DNA of 64,000 bases from Motiliproteus sp. SC1-56 (lineage in GTDB: Bacteria; Pseudomonadota; Gammaproteobacteria; Pseudomonadales; Balneatricaceae): contig NZ_JAEMGS010000006.1 in NCBI RefSeq assembly GCF_017309075.1, positions 62,001 through 126,000 of the forward strand. Reading direction: 5' to 3'. Positions within the stretch are counted from its first letter, which is position 1, and each line of letters opens with the position of its first letter. The notes below the pieces were generated by a model. That model worked only from the letters and a program-made list of their open reading frames with translations. It did no database searches and was not told the DNA's origin. The position numbers were made by a program, and so were the translations under genes. Positions 8,096 to 18,322 of this stretch are shown here, one piece after another.

Positions 8096-9037
8096 GTGAG
8101 ACATCGGTTTCCCCCGCAACAGGACGGTGTCCTATACATGACCGAAGGCGGCACCGAAACCGAAATCATGTACAAGTTCGGCTTTGAGCTGCCGCACTTT
8201 GCCATGTTCCCCCTGCTCGACAACCCCAAAGCGGTGTCCGCCCTGAACGGCATGTATCAACGCTACCTTGATACCGCCGCCAAGCATGGCTTCAACGCGC
8301 TTGTCGGCGGGCTGGATTACCGCGCAAGCCCCGACTGGGGTTCACTGCTGGGCTACTCGAATACAGGGCTCGCCGAGATGCAGTTGCGCGCGATTGAATT
8401 CCTGCGGGATGTTGCCAAGCCTTACCAAGGCCAGATTGCCGACATTCAAATCGTCGGCGTGGTTGGACCGCGAGGGGATGCCTACGCCCTGAACAAAACG
8501 ATCTCCGCCCAGGAGGCAGAGGCGTACCACAGCACTCAGCTGGAGACCCTGCAACAAGCCGATGTCGATCTGGTCTGGGCCGCCACCTTCAACAACGTCC
8601 CCGAAGCGGTAGGCGTTTCAAGAGCAGCCGCCCGGTGCCAACTGCCGCTCTGCATGTCCTTTACCCTGGACAGCAACCATCGCCTCAAATCCGGCCCGAC
8701 ACTAAAGCAAGCCATCGAAACCGTTGACCTCAAGGCCGGTGACCGCCGCCCTGACTTTTACGGGATCAACTGCTCACACCCCTTGGAGTTCAGCCCGGCG
8801 ATCGAACAGGCCGCCTGGTTTGAACGGGTTCGCTGTCTGCGACCAAACGCCGCCATGATGGACAAAATATCGCTCTGTAAGCTCGGTCATTTAGAGGATG
8901 GCGACCCCCAGGATCTCGGAGAACAGATGGGCGAACTGGCCCGACGGTTTCCTCACATCGACATCTGGGGCGGCTGCTGCGGAACCTGGGAGCGACACCT
9001 CGAGCAGATCGCCACCCAGGTTAAACTGCATCGCTAA
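8096..9037 (+). CDS. Homocysteine S-methyltransferase family protein
   Basis: The 313 residues form a homocysteine S-methyltransferase domain (zinc-dependent TIM barrel) that would transfer a methyl group from a small donor to homocysteine, making methionine. The zinc ligands are in place: one Cys in GINCSHP and the paired Cys in GGCCGTWERH. N-terminal MTEGGTETEIMYKFG matches the substrate loop region. The methyl donor (S-methylmethionine, a betaine or another compound) cannot be told from sequence. The GTG start at 8096 is the longest option; the conserved domain begins at the internal Met near 8138, so the start is uncertain. It is a single-gene unit between two terminators. Confidence 0.85.
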   Translation: MRHRFPPQQDGVLYMTEGGTETEIMYKFGFELPHFAMFPLLDNPKAVSALNGMYQRYLDTAAKHGFNALVGGLDYRASPDWGSLLGYSNTGLAEMQLRAIEFLRDVAKPYQGQIADIQIVGVVGPRGDAYALNKTISAQEAEAYHSTQLETLQQADVDLVWAATFNNVPEAVGVSRAAARCQLPLCMSFTLDSNHRLKSGPTLKQAIETVDLKAGDRRPDFYGINCSHPLEFSPAIEQAAWFERVRCLRPNAAMMDKISLCKLGHLEDGDPQDLGEQMGELARRFPHIDIWGGCCGTWERHLEQIATQVKLHR

Positions 9038-9105
9038 CCGGTGGGCCCTCGTCAATGCGCTGCACGCTGAGCGAACCCATTTAGAAACGCGCGATTCAGG
9101 CGAAT

Positions 9106-9134
9106 AAAAAACCCGGCCAGAGAGCCGGGTTTTT
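9106..9134. terminator. Bidirectional terminator between methyltransferase and oadB
   Basis: AAAAA-ACCCGGC, a 6-base loop and GCCGGGT-TTTT form a symmetrical stem with A and T tracts on both sides. It serves both the plus-strand methyltransferase and the converging oadGAB operon. Confidence 0.9.
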
Positions 9135-9186
9135 ATCCAACCAGTGCCGCTAATTCAACGACGCTGGTATCAGCGCAGGGCGGCCG

Positions 9187-10485
9187 TCAGCCGACGAACT
9201 TGATCATCACCCCGGCTGCCACCGCCGAACCGATAACCCCTGCCACGTTGGGTCCCATGGCATGCATCAGCAGGAAGTTCTGCGGGTTCGCCTCCAGGCC
9301 GATCTTGTTAGAGACCCGTGCTGCCATCGGCACCGCCGAGACGCCGGCCGAACCGATCAGGGGATTGATGGGCGTGCTGCTGAACTTGTTCATCAGCTTG
9401 GCCATCAAGACCCCGCAGGCGGTTCCGATGCCGAAGGCGATAATCCCCAGCCCCAGGATGCCCAGCGTGTTGATATCCAGGAACTTGTCGGCGCTGAGCT
9501 TGGAGCCCACCGACAGCCCCAGGAAGATGGTGACGATATTGATCAGCGCGTTCTGCGCCGTATCGCTCAACCGCTCCACCACACCGCACTCACGCATCAG
9601 GTTACCGAAGCAGAACATACCGAGCAGGGGCGCCGCGTCCGGAAGCAGCATCGCCACCAGAATCAGCAGCACCAGCGGGAACATAATCTTCTCGGTTTTG
9701 CTCACCGGCCGCAGCTGGGTCATGGCCAGCTTGCGCTCCTCCGGGGTGGTCAGGGCACGCATGATCGGCGGCTGGATCATCGGCACCAGGGCCATGTAGG
9801 AGTAGGCCGAAACCGCGATGGCACCGAGCAGCTGCGGAGCCAGCAGGCTGGCCACGTAGATCGCCGTGGGGCCGTCCGCGCCACCGATAATGCCGATGGC
9901 GGCCGCATCCTGGATGGAGAATTCCATGAGCCCCAGCGCGGTCAGTCCCACGGCGCCGAGCACCGTGGCAAAGATGCCGAACTGGGCAGCGGCGCCCAGG
10001 AACAGGGTCTTGGGATTGGCCAGTAGCGGACCGAAGTCGGTCATCGCCCCCACCCCCATGAAGATGATCAAGGGCGCGGCACCACTGGCAATGGCCACCA
10101 GGTAAAAGTTGTAGAGCATGCCGTTGTTGAAGCCACCGTCCATCGCTACCGCTGCGGCGGCATTGTGGGCGCTGTGGCTTGCACTGGCATAGGCCTGCTT
10201 GATGACCTTGGGATCGACCGAATCGATCCCAAGGGCCTGGCCGATCTGCGCAATAAGCTCAGGCTTGCCCAGGTGCAGGGCATTCTCCACCGCGGAGAAC
10301 GCAAGCCCCGCCTCCGGAATGTTGGCGAGAATGCCCCCGAACCCGATCGGCACCAGCAACAGGGGCTCAAAGTTCTTTTTGATCGCGAGGAACAGCAGAC
10401 CCAGCCCCACCACAATCATCACCGCCTGGCCCCACTGTATCTGATAGATACCGGAGCTGACGAAAAGGTTGATCAGCTTATCCAT
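9187..10485 (-). CDS. oadB: Oxaloacetate decarboxylase beta subunit (Na+ pump)
   Basis: Integral membrane subunit that decarboxylates carboxybiotin and couples this to Na+ export. The 432 residues contain many hydrophobic segments and the conserved family regions [36 protein letters not shown] and [18 protein letters not shown]. The Asp in GGADGPT corresponds to the residue known to be essential for Na+ coupling in the family. It is last in the oadG-oadA-oadB operon, 12 bases after oadA. Beta subunits of glutaconyl- and methylmalonyl-CoA decarboxylases are close relatives; the neighbouring alpha chain decides for oxaloacetate. Confidence 0.94.
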   Translation of the reverse strand: MDKLINLFVSSGIYQIQWGQAVMIVVGLGLLFLAIKKNFEPLLLVPIGFGGILANIPEAGLAFSAVENALHLGKPELIAQIGQALGIDSVDPKVIKQAYASASHSAHNAAAAVAMDGGFNNGMLYNFYLVAIASGAAPLIIFMGVGAMTDFGPLLANPKTLFLGAAAQFGIFATVLGAVGLTALGLMEFSIQDAAAIGIIGGADGPTAIYVASLLAPQLLGAIAVSAYSYMALVPMIQPPIMRALTTPEERKLAMTQLRPVSKTEKIMFPLVLLILVAMLLPDAAPLLGMFCFGNLMRECGVVERLSDTAQNALINIVTIFLGLSVGSKLSADKFLDINTLGILGLGIIAFGIGTACGVLMAKLMNKFSSTPINPLIGSAGVSAVPMAARVSNKIGLEANPQNFLLMHAMGPNVAGVIGSAVAAGVMIKFVG

Positions 10486-10497
10486 AGCGCTCGGCCC

Positions 10498-12315
10498 TTA
10501 CGACAGGTTCAACAGGGTATCGCCGACCGCGACGGAATCACCCTCTTTGACGGTCACGGCAGCCACGGTCCCGGCGCGCGCCGCACGGACTTCGGTTTCC
10601 ATCTTCATCGCTTCGAGGATAACCAGCACATCTCCCTCCTGGACCATATCGCCAGGAGAAACCTCGACCTTCCAGATATTCCCCGCCAAGGGCGCGCTCA
10701 CGGGCTCGCCATCACCGGCGGCGGGCGCCGCCGCTGCAGCTTGGGGCGCCTGAGCCGGTTGAGCGACGGGAGCCAAGGCGCTCACATCGCCACCCTCGGT
10801 CACCTGCACCACGTAGCTCTGGCCGTTGACGGCCACGGTGTAGACCTCTTCGCCTCCGGCCGGCTTTGCCGCGACCTTGGGGGCGGGGGCGCTGGCAGCA
10901 GCCGCGTCCGCCTCGGTAGGCGCGGGCTCGAAGGCGGAAGCGTCGCCCCGATTCTCAAGAAACTTCAGCCCGATCTGCGGGAACAGGGCGTAGGTCAGGA
11001 CGTCGTCCAGCTCGCGCTCACCGGTTTCCAGGCGGAAGTCTTTCTCTTTGGCCAGCGCACGCAGCTCCTCGGTCAGCTTGTCCATCTCCGGCGCCAGCAA
11101 ATCGGCCGGGCGGCAGGTGATGGGCTCGGCGCCATCCAGAACCCGGGCCTGCAGTTCTTTGTTGAAGGGCGCGGGCGCGGCGCCGTATTCACCCTTGAGG
11201 ATGCCGGCAGTCTCCTTGGAAATGCTCTTATAGCGCTCGCCGGTCAGGACGTTCAGCACCGCCTGAGTACCGACGATCTGGGAGGTGGGGGTAACCAGCG
11301 GGATAAAGCCCAGGTCTTCGCGGACACGGGGAATCTCTTCGAGCACCTCGTCCAGCTTGTCGCCGGCGCCCTGCTCCTTGAGCTGGCTCTCCATATTGGT
11401 CAGCATGCCGCCGGGAACCTGGGCCACCAGAATCCGTGAATCCACCCCCTTGAGGGACCCTTCCCACTTGGCGTACTTCTTCCGCACTTCCCGGAAGTAG
11501 GCCGCTATTTCCTCAAGCAGGTTGATGTCCAGTCCAGTGTCGCGATCCGTCCCCTCGAAAATGGAAACCACGGACTCGGTGGGCGAGTGGCCGTAAGTCA
11601 TCGACATGGAGGAAATCGCCGTGTCGACGTTGTCGATCCCCGCCTCCACACACTTGACGATGGTAGAGGTGGAAAGACCGGTGGTAGCGTGGCACTGCAT
11701 ATGAACCGGAATCTCCAGCTCCGCCTTGAGGCGGCTGACCAGCTCGAACCCTTCATAGGGCTTGAGCAGGCCGGCCATGTCCTTGATGCACACCGAGTGG
11801 GCGCCCATGTCCTGGATACGCCTGGCCATCTCGACCCACATGTCGATGGTGTGGATGGGGCTGATGGTATAGGAGATGGTGCCCTGGGCGTGCTTGCCGT
11901 TCTCAAGCACCGCCTTGATGGCGGTTTCGAGGTTGCGTTCATCGTTCATGGCATCGAACACGCGGAAAACGTCGACCCCGTTGACCGCGGCGCGTTCCAC
12001 GAAACGACGGACGACATCGTCCGCGTAGTGTCGGTAACCGAGGATGTTCTGACCGCGGAAAAGCATCTGTTGCGGCGTTTTCGGCATGGCCGCCTTGAGC
12101 TTGCGGATTCGCTCCCAGGGGTCTTCGCCCAGGTAGCGGATACAGGCATCAAAGGTCGCCCCGCCCCAGGTTTCAACGGACCAGAAGCCGACCTGGTCAA
12201 GCTTCTCGGCGATGGGGAGCATGTCTTCAAGACGCAGGCGGGTGGCAAAAAGAGATTGATGCGCGTCGCGCAGCACTACATCGGTAATACCCAGGGGTTT
12301 CTTGGTATCGGTCAT
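10498..12315 (-). CDS. oadA: Oxaloacetate decarboxylase alpha subunit (carboxyltransferase plus biotin carrier)
   Basis: Transfers CO2 from oxaloacetate to biotin, giving pyruvate. In 605 residues: an N-terminal HMGL-like carboxyltransferase barrel (opening [17 protein letters not shown], metal-binding [10 protein letters not shown], active-site SVCIKDMAG), a conserved carboxylase domain in the middle, an Ala/Pro-rich flexible linker (about 465-535) and a C-terminal biotinyl domain with EAMKMET, the biotinylated Lys being residue 571. The ATG is preceded by AAGG. The linked oadB and oadG argue against a pyruvate carboxylase B subunit, which shares this architecture. Confidence 0.95.
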   Translation of the reverse strand: MTDTKKPLGITDVVLRDAHQSLFATRLRLEDMLPIAEKLDQVGFWSVETWGGATFDACIRYLGEDPWERIRKLKAAMPKTPQQMLFRGQNILGYRHYADDVVRRFVERAAVNGVDVFRVFDAMNDERNLETAIKAVLENGKHAQGTISYTISPIHTIDMWVEMARRIQDMGAHSVCIKDMAGLLKPYEGFELVSRLKAELEIPVHMQCHATTGLSTSTIVKCVEAGIDNVDTAISSMSMTYGHSPTESVVSIFEGTDRDTGLDINLLEEIAAYFREVRKKYAKWEGSLKGVDSRILVAQVPGGMLTNMESQLKEQGAGDKLDEVLEEIPRVREDLGFIPLVTPTSQIVGTQAVLNVLTGERYKSISKETAGILKGEYGAAPAPFNKELQARVLDGAEPITCRPADLLAPEMDKLTEELRALAKEKDFRLETGERELDDVLTYALFPQIGLKFLENRGDASAFEPAPTEADAAAASAPAPKVAAKPAGGEEVYTVAVNGQSYVVQVTEGGDVSALAPVAQPAQAPQAAAAAPAAGDGEPVSAPLAGNIWKVEVSPGDMVQEGDVLVILEAMKMETEVRAARAGTVAAVTVKEGDSVAVGDTLLNLS

Positions 12316-12364
12316 GGTATGGCCTTTTATCTACGCGGAAGTGGATTGAGCTTGATATGAAACG

Positions 12365-12625
12365 CTACTGCTTGTGGCGGCTGCGGTATTGCCGAATCGC
12401 AGCCGAGATTACCGCCACCAGCTGTTCCTGGTCCCCGGCACCCGCTGCGGGCGCCGCCGCGGCGCGGGGCTTGGCGGGAACCGGCACAGGCTCGGGAAGG
12501 AAGCGGTTGACCAAGCGGGACATCAGCGTGGTCATGACCACCAACAGGGTCAGAAACACAAAGACGAACCCCATGCCGAAGCCCATCAGTGCCAGACCTT
12601 CATTGATCAAGTTGCTCGAATTCAT
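12365..12625 (-). CDS. oadG: Oxaloacetate decarboxylase gamma subunit
   Basis: Small membrane anchor that assembles the complex. The 86-residue chain has one N-terminal membrane helix (LINEGLALMGFGMGFVFVFL region), a Pro/Ala-rich linker and a C-terminal helical tail with AVISAAIRQYR, all typical of OadG, which binds Zn2+ and the alpha-chain association domain. I place the start at the ATG at 12625 rather than a longer upstream option because AGGAG lies 8 bases before it and the longer N-terminus is not membrane-like. It is first in the operon. Confidence 0.88.
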   Translation of the reverse strand: MNSSNLINEGLALMGFGMGFVFVFLTLLVVMTTLMSRLVNRFLPEPVPVPAKPRAAAAPAAGAGDQEQLVAVISAAIRQYRSRHKQ

Positions 12626-12848
12626 CGAGACGACTCCTGTTGTTTTATTCTCATCATCCAGATAGCCGGGGTCCGGCCATCCTGGGTGGCTCAACCATAG
12701 CCCGAGCAGATCATTAAAAATAATTAATATTTTTGATAGAAATCATTAACAAGAGGTTATGCCAGCATCATCTATAGCATAAGCTCATGATATTTATAGC
12801 CTTTTAACCCATAAGAGGCCGCAAGAGAAATTTTCCTCACGCTCCGGC
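12626..12848. promoter_or_regulatory. AT-rich control region of oadGAB
   Basis: About 223 bases between the oadG start and the end of the next minus-strand gene. The core (12712-12800) is strikingly AT-rich in an otherwise GC-rich region and includes the near-palindrome AAAAATAATTAATATTTTT. This should hold the oadGAB promoter, perhaps with a global regulator site. I cannot fix the -35 and -10 boxes. Confidence 0.45.
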
Positions 12849-13694
12849 TTAGGACTTTGGTCGAGTTTCTCCGGCGGTTTTGTCGCACCCTGTAACCGGG
12901 CCAACCCGGGCGGCCTCGGTCTCCGCCCGCGGCAGGGCCGGGCGCACCAGAGGCATCGCCAGGCGCTGCCGCCACCCCCTACCGACCTTGACCCCCGCCA
13001 ACGTTTCCTTACTGGCGATCGTCACCAAAAAGGCCCCCTGGTTGCGCAGGTAACGGGCGCCCCAGCGCTCGAGAAAGCCCAGGCGGCGCATCCACGCTTG
13101 GCTGGTGATCGGTGGCCGGTAAAAGCCGGACAGGGTGCGCTCGCGGCCCAATCCCAACAGGGCGAGCCAGTCATTCAGGCGGTGGCGGCCGATAAAGTGA
13201 GCCTGCCAGGGCGGCTGAGCCTTTCGCCGGCGCCACCATCGAAACACTCCCCAGAAACTGACCGGATTGAATGAAACCACCACCAGTTTACCGCCGGGCC
13301 TCAGCACCCGGGCCGCTTCGCGCAACAGCTGGTGAGGGCTCTCGGCAAAATCCAGGGCGTGATGCAGCACCACCGCATCGATACAGTCATTTGCGAAAGG
13401 CAAACGGTCAAACCCTCCGACGACAGCCTCTTCCGGCATGCCCAGCTCGACCCGGGGAAGGAGCAGGAAACGGTGCCCTGCATTGGCCCCGTCACACAGA
13501 GAGGCGTCGGAGAACACACCGATCTGCAGCAGGTGGTAGCCAAAAACCCCCGGCATCACGGTTTTTACCTGCTCCCGTTCGGCTTCAAGCAGGTTGCGGC
13601 CCAGCTCGCTCTCAAACCAGCGGGCCACCGCCGATGCGGTGCTGGGGCTGTCGGAGTCACTCAAGGCGTCATTTCCGCGGTTCTTTACGGCCAT
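12849..13694 (-). CDS. SAM-dependent methyltransferase (YafS-like)
   Basis: A 281-residue class I methyltransferase of the Methyltransf_11 type. Motifs seen: a partly degenerate SAM-binding region, then LPFANDCIDAVVLHHALDF (motif II) and ARVLRPGGKLVVVSFNP (post-I/III). The C-terminus is a basic, Arg/Lys-rich tail. The gene is divergent from gloB with 69 bases between start codons; this pairing is a conserved gammaproteobacterial arrangement. The substrate is unknown. Confidence 0.8.
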   Translation of the reverse strand: MAVKNRGNDALSDSDSPSTASAVARWFESELGRNLLEAEREQVKTVMPGVFGYHLLQIGVFSDASLCDGANAGHRFLLLPRVELGMPEEAVVGGFDRLPFANDCIDAVVLHHALDFAESPHQLLREAARVLRPGGKLVVVSFNPVSFWGVFRWWRRRKAQPPWQAHFIGRHRLNDWLALLGLGRERTLSGFYRPPITSQAWMRRLGFLERWGARYLRNQGAFLVTIASKETLAGVKVGRGWRQRLAMPLVRPALPRAETEAARVGPVTGCDKTAGETRPKS

Positions 13695-13763
13695 GGTTTA
13701 GAAATCCGTCAATTATAGAGTATCCTGCCCAATCGCCTGGTATCGAAGCTCGAGGTTTTGTCC

Positions 13764-14537
13764 ATGTTAAAGGTCCACCCCCTTCCCGCCTTCAGCGACA
13801 ATTATATCTGGGTACTGCAGGTTGACGGCTCCAACCGGGTCGCCGTCGTTGACCCGGGCGACGCGAGTCCTGTCACCGACTACCTGAGTGCCCATGATCT
13901 GGCCCTGGAGGCTATCCTGATCACCCACCACCACCCCGACCATACCGGCGGTGTTGAAGAACTGGCCGCCACCACGGGCGCCAAGGTGTATGGGCCGGCG
14001 CAATCCCCGTTCCAGCGGATCGACCAAGGCCTGAACAACGGAGACCGCATCGAGGTGCTCGGTCTGCCGTTTCAAGTAGCTGCTGTTCCCGGGCACACTC
14101 TGGACCATATCAGCTACTTACAAGAGAATCACCCGGCTCGACTCTTCTGCGGCGACACCCTGTTTCTGGCCGGCTGCGGACGCCTGTTTGAAGGCACGCC
14201 AAAACAGATGCGCGCCGCCATGACCTGGTTCAAGTCGCTGCCCGACGAGACCAAGGTTTATTGCGCCCACGAGTACTCGCTCGCCAATCTCAAGTTTGCC
14301 GCCGCGGTGGAACCCGGCAACGCGCGAATCACGGAAAAAATAGAAGAGTGCCAGGGGCTGAGAGCCCAGGAACGCCCGACCGTACCCAGCTCCATCGGCG
14401 TCGAGAAGGCAATCAACCCCTTCATGCGTACCGACCAGCCGGCGGTATCGGATGCGGCCAGCAAAAGGGCCGGGACGCCGCTGGATTCGGAGGATCAGAT
14501 CTTCTCGGTGATCCGTCAGTGGAAAGACAACTTCTGA
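13764..14537 (+). CDS. gloB: Hydroxyacylglutathione hydrolase (glyoxalase II)
   Basis: Hydrolyses S-D-lactoylglutathione to D-lactate and glutathione, the second step of methylglyoxal detoxification. The 257 residues carry the metallo-beta-lactamase zinc motif THHHPDHTGG, further ligands in VPGHTLDHIS and GDTLFLAGCG, and the C-terminal helical glutathione-binding domain with HEYSLANLKFA. I take the ATG at 13764, 8 bases after GAGG, over an in-frame TTG at 13758. The length is normal for GloB. Confidence 0.95.
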   Translation: MLKVHPLPAFSDNYIWVLQVDGSNRVAVVDPGDASPVTDYLSAHDLALEAILITHHHPDHTGGVEELAATTGAKVYGPAQSPFQRIDQGLNNGDRIEVLGLPFQVAAVPGHTLDHISYLQENHPARLFCGDTLFLAGCGRLFEGTPKQMRAAMTWFKSLPDETKVYCAHEYSLANLKFAAAVEPGNARITEKIEECQGLRAQERPTVPSSIGVEKAINPFMRTDQPAVSDAASKRAGTPLDSEDQIFSVIRQWKDNF

Positions 14538-14675
14538 GCAGTGGCGCCCCGGGCGGAGCAATCTGCCCATCCTTTGATCTTGGTCCTTGCGAACCGAAAG
14601 GGGCCTCCCTAGAATCGCAGGCTATCGTCAACCGCCGCACATCAGCGGCACCAACCAACAGGGGATGGCCACACC

Positions 14676-16406
14676 GTGACAGTTTTTCGCCACCGCTGGG
14701 CACTGGTTTTTGCCGCGAGCTTGCTCAGCGGCTGCCAGTCCCTGCTTCCGATCAAGCCCACTGAGACCGGCGAAGACAACCCTGTGGCGGCGGACGCCGC
14801 GAGCAACCGCCCTTTCACGGTAATTACCGGCGTACCGCTCTTCCCATCCGATGAGCAGGACAACTTTGAGCTTGAAACCACCCCGGCCAGCCTGACTGTT
14901 GAGCGGTCATCCACCCGACAGCCTGCCGATGCCGCGATCCCGGTGGCACTCGCGGGGCCAGAGACCGCCCCGCCCCCTACCCCGAGCAAAAATCTCTGGG
15001 ATTTGACCCGGGACAATTTCGGCCTCGACCTGGCCACCGATGATCCGCGGGTTACAGCCCAACTCAACTGGTACAAAAGCCACCCGCGCTACATCAGCCG
15101 CGTGGTTGACCGGGCCAAACGCTACTATCACCACGTCCTGCACGCGGTGATCGAACGCGGCATGCCGGCCGAAATCGCTCTGCTGCCGATCGTTGAAAGC
15201 GCCTACGACCCCTTTGCCTACTCCCACGGCCGCGCCGCCGGCCCCTGGCAGTTCATTCCCGGCACCGCCCGTCATTTCGGTCTGCGCAAAAGCTGGTGGT
15301 ACGACGGCCGGCGCGACATTACCGCATCCACCCAGGCGGCTCTGGACTACCTGGAACAGCTGGCCCGCCGCTTCGACGGGGATTACCTGCTGGCCCTGGC
15401 CGGCTATAACGCCGGCGGCGGCAATGTCTCCAAGGCCATGCGCCACAATCGCAAGAAGGGACGCCCCACCGACTTCTGGTCACTTTCCACCCTGCCACGG
15501 GAGACCAGCGCCTACGTGCCCAAGCTGATCGCCCTGGCCCGACTGTTCAAGGAGCCGGAAAAATACGGCATCGAACTCGAGCCCCTCGCCGACGAGCCCT
15601 ACTTTGCCGCGGTGGACACCGGCGGTCAGATCGATCTGGCGCAGGCGGCGACGCTGGCCGAGATCAGCATCGACGAGCTTTACCTGCTGAACCCGGGTTT
15701 CAACCAGTGGGCCACCGACCCTGAAGGCCCCCATCAGCTGCTGGTCCCCGTTGCCAAGGCGGAGGCCTTCCAGCAGGCCCTGGCCCAACTGCCCGTCGAA
15801 AAGCGGGTGAACTGGACCCGCTACAAAATCCGCCAGGGCGACAGCCTCAGCACCATCGCCAAGGCCCATAAAACCACGGTGCAGACCATTCGGACCGCCA
15901 ACAACCTCAATGACCACATGATCCGCGCGGGACAGATGCTGCTGATCCCCACCGCCTCCGAGGAGGCTAAGATCTATGCTTACAGCGCCGGCCAGCGGCA
16001 GGCGAAGAAAAACCAACGTATTGCCCTGCGCTCGGGTAAACAGAAGCTCCGTTACCAGGTGAAGCCGGGCGACAGCTTCTGGGAGATCGCCCAGGAGCAC
16101 GATGTCGGCGTGCGCGAGCTCGCGAGCTGGAACCAGATGGCCCCCGGCGACCCGCTAAGGGTCGGCAAGGAGCTGGTGATCTGGCAGGCGGGCGGGCAGA
16201 CCCTGGCCAGCAACAGCGACAGCCGTAACCTGGTCCGCAAGATCGGCTACCGGGTGCGCAGCGGTGATTCCTTCGCCCGCATTGCCAGCCGCTTCAATGT
16301 CGGGGTGAACGACATCAAGCGCTGGAACAGCAAGGCGGCCCAGGCGAAGTACCTGCAGCCGGGACAACGGCTCACCCTTTACGTGGACGTAAGAACGGCA
16401 CACTAG
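14676..16406 (+). CDS. mltD: Membrane-bound lytic murein transglycosylase D with three LysM repeats
   Basis: Outer-membrane lipoprotein that cleaves glycan strands of peptidoglycan. The 576 residues start with a lipoprotein signal ending in lipobox LLSGC (lipidated Cys near residue 19), then a linker, an SLT domain with the catalytic Glu in LPIVESAYDP and the supporting AAGPWQFIPGTARHFGL and ALAGYNAGGGNV, and three C-terminal LysM modules (about 395-440, 470-515 and 525-570), each opening with a Y-x-V/I-x-x-GDS motif. The GTG start has AGGGGA upstream. It follows gloB, a frequent gammaproteobacterial order. Confidence 0.94.
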   Translation: MTVFRHRWALVFAASLLSGCQSLLPIKPTETGEDNPVAADAASNRPFTVITGVPLFPSDEQDNFELETTPASLTVERSSTRQPADAAIPVALAGPETAPPPTPSKNLWDLTRDNFGLDLATDDPRVTAQLNWYKSHPRYISRVVDRAKRYYHHVLHAVIERGMPAEIALLPIVESAYDPFAYSHGRAAGPWQFIPGTARHFGLRKSWWYDGRRDITASTQAALDYLEQLARRFDGDYLLALAGYNAGGGNVSKAMRHNRKKGRPTDFWSLSTLPRETSAYVPKLIALARLFKEPEKYGIELEPLADEPYFAAVDTGGQIDLAQAATLAEISIDELYLLNPGFNQWATDPEGPHQLLVPVAKAEAFQQALAQLPVEKRVNWTRYKIRQGDSLSTIAKAHKTTVQTIRTANNLNDHMIRAGQMLLIPTASEEAKIYAYSAGQRQAKKNQRIALRSGKQKLRYQVKPGDSFWEIAQEHDVGVRELASWNQMAPGDPLRVGKELVIWQAGGQTLASNSDSRNLVRKIGYRVRSGDSFARIASRFNVGVNDIKRWNSKAAQAKYLQPGQRLTLYVDVRTAH

Positions 16407-16507
16407 CCCCGTCACCGGGCACTCATCACGGGGTTGGCGTTCGTTTTTTTTGCAAGGGACACGTAAGCTGTTATAAAAAAACGGCTACGGACAAAGGGAA
16501 CCACGCC

Positions 16508-18322
16508 ATGACCGCCAAACTGCTTCGCCGTACCCTGTTGCTGGCCTTGGGGCTGCTGCCCCTGCTGCTGCAGGCGGCACCGGCCCCCCAGCACGGGATC
16601 GCCATGCACGGCGCCCCGAAGTACCCGGCCGATTTCCACCACCTGGACTACGTCAATCCAGGGGCCCCGAAGGGCGGCACGCTGCGCCACTGGGCCCTGG
16701 GCACCTTCGACAGCTTCAACGGTTTCATCATCAAGGGCACAGCCGCGGACGGCATCGGCCAGGTCTATGACAGCCTGATGTATAAATCCCAGGACGAACC
16801 GTTCAGCCAGTACGGGTTGATTGCCGAGTCTCTGGAGGTCCCGGAGGACCGCAGCTGGGCCATTTTCAACCTGCGGGAAGAGGCCCGCTTCAGCGACGGC
16901 GAGCCCGTTCTGGCCGACGATGTGATCCACACCTTCAAGCTGCTGCGCGAGCAGGGCAATCCCTTTTACCGCGCCTATTACGCGGGCATCACCCAGATCG
17001 AAGCGCTCTCCCCGACTCGCGTCAAATTTCACTTCGGCGCCACCGATAACCGCGAGCTGCCGCTGATCGTCGGGGAGGTGCCCATTTTGCCGAAACATTA
17101 CTGGGAGGAGCGGGACTTCACCACCCCCACCCTCGACCCGCCGGTCGGCTCCGGCCCTTACCGGGTCAGTGACTTTGACCCCGGTCGCTCGGTTACCTAC
17201 GCCCTGCGCCCCGACTACTGGGGCAAGGACCTGCCCGTGAACCGCGGCCGAAATAACTTCGGCACGATTCGCTACGACTACTACCGCGACAGCACGGTCG
17301 CCCTAGAGGCCTTCAAGGCCCGCGAGTACGACTTCCGCCAGGAGAATTCTTCCAAAAACTGGGCCACCGGATACACCGGCCCCATGTTCGAAAGCGGCGA
17401 TGCGGTCACCGAGGAGATTCCCCACAGCAACCCCACGGGAATGCAGGCCTTCATCTACAACACCCGGCGCGAGATCTTCAGCGACCCACGGGTGCGCCGG
17501 GCGCTGGCCTACGCCTTTGACTTCGAGTGGACCAACCGCAACATTTTCTACAACGCTTACACCCGCACCCACAGCTATTTTTCCAATTCCGAGATGGCCG
17601 CCGATGTGCTGCCTACCCCGGCCGAGAAAGCCATTCTGGAGCCCATTCGCAACCAGGTGCCAGCCGAGGTGTTCAACGAGGTTTATCGGGCGCCCTCCAC
17701 CGACGGCAGCGGTCAAAACCGCCAGCAGCTGCGCCAGGCCATGTCCATACTGCGCGAGGCTGGCTGGACCGTCCGCGACGGCGCCCTGCGCAATGCAGAC
17801 GGGAAGCCCCTGGAGTTCGAACTGTTACTGGTGCAGAAAGAGTTCGAGCGGGTAGTGGCGCCCTTTATCCGCAACCTGGAGCGCCTGGGGGTCAAGGTCA
17901 CCGTGCGCATCGTCGATGTCAGCCAGTACATCAACCGCCTGCGCGCCTTCGACTTCGACATGGTTGTCTACAGCTACGGGCAGTCCACCTCCCCCGGCAA
18001 CGAGCAGCACGAGTTCTGGCACAGCGAAATGGCCGATCAACCCGGCAGCCGAAACCTGATCGGAATCAAGAACCCTGCCGTGGATTACCTGGTACAGCAG
18101 GTGATCGCCGCCCCGGACCGGGAGCAGCTGGTATTGCGCACCCGCGCCCTGGACCGGGTACTGCAGTGGAACCATTACGTGATTCCCCAGTTCCACATCA
18201 GTAGCTATCGCGTCGCCTACTGGAATATCTTTGAGCGCCCGGAGAAGCGTCCCGACTACTCGTTGGGGCTGGACACCTGGTGGCTGAACGCCGCGGCAAG
18301 GGATGACACGGAACGCAATTGA
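16508..18322 (+). CDS. yejA: Peptide ABC transporter, periplasmic binding protein YejA-like
   Basis: Family 5 extracellular solute-binding protein of 604 residues with a signal peptide ([17 protein letters not shown], cleavage near residue 23). Family features include [12 protein letters not shown] and [10 protein letters not shown] near the N-terminus and the conserved [18 protein letters not shown]. The best match by character is YejA, the binding protein of the YejABEF importer for peptides and, in enterobacteria, microcin C. The signature peptide-binding core and the neighbours yejB, yejE and yejF support this. It starts a four-gene operon with overlapping junctions. Confidence 0.92.
   Translation: MTAKLLRRTLLLALGLLPLLLQAAPAPQHGIAMHGAPKYPADFHHLDYVNPGAPKGGTLRHWALGTFDSFNGFIIKGTAADGIGQVYDSLMYKSQDEPFSQYGLIAESLEVPEDRSWAIFNLREEARFSDGEPVLADDVIHTFKLLREQGNPFYRAYYAGITQIEALSPTRVKFHFGATDNRELPLIVGEVPILPKHYWEERDFTTPTLDPPVGSGPYRVSDFDPGRSVTYALRPDYWGKDLPVNRGRNNFGTIRYDYYRDSTVALEAFKAREYDFRQENSSKNWATGYTGPMFESGDAVTEEIPHSNPTGMQAFIYNTRREIFSDPRVRRALAYAFDFEWTNRNIFYNAYTRTHSYFSNSEMAADVLPTPAEKAILEPIRNQVPAEVFNEVYRAPSTDGSGQNRQQLRQAMSILREAGWTVRDGALRNADGKPLEFELLLVQKEFERVVAPFIRNLERLGVKVTVRIVDVSQYINRLRAFDFDMVVYSYGQSTSPGNEQHEFWHSEMADQPGSRNLIGIKNPAVDYLVQQVIAAPDREQLVLRTRALDRVLQWNHYVIPQFHISSYRVAYWNIFERPEKRPDYSLGLDTWWLNAAARDDTERN

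Noticed and set aside
10165-11439. Plus-strand frame of 424 codons
   Set aside because: Antisense to oadA and oadB; long opposite frames are expected in GC-rich coding DNA.
16407-16450. CCCCGT/ACGGGG hairpin before a T-run after mltD
   Set aside because: The stem is only six pairs with a 15-base loop and the T-run is more than 10 bases further on, so I could not call a terminator.
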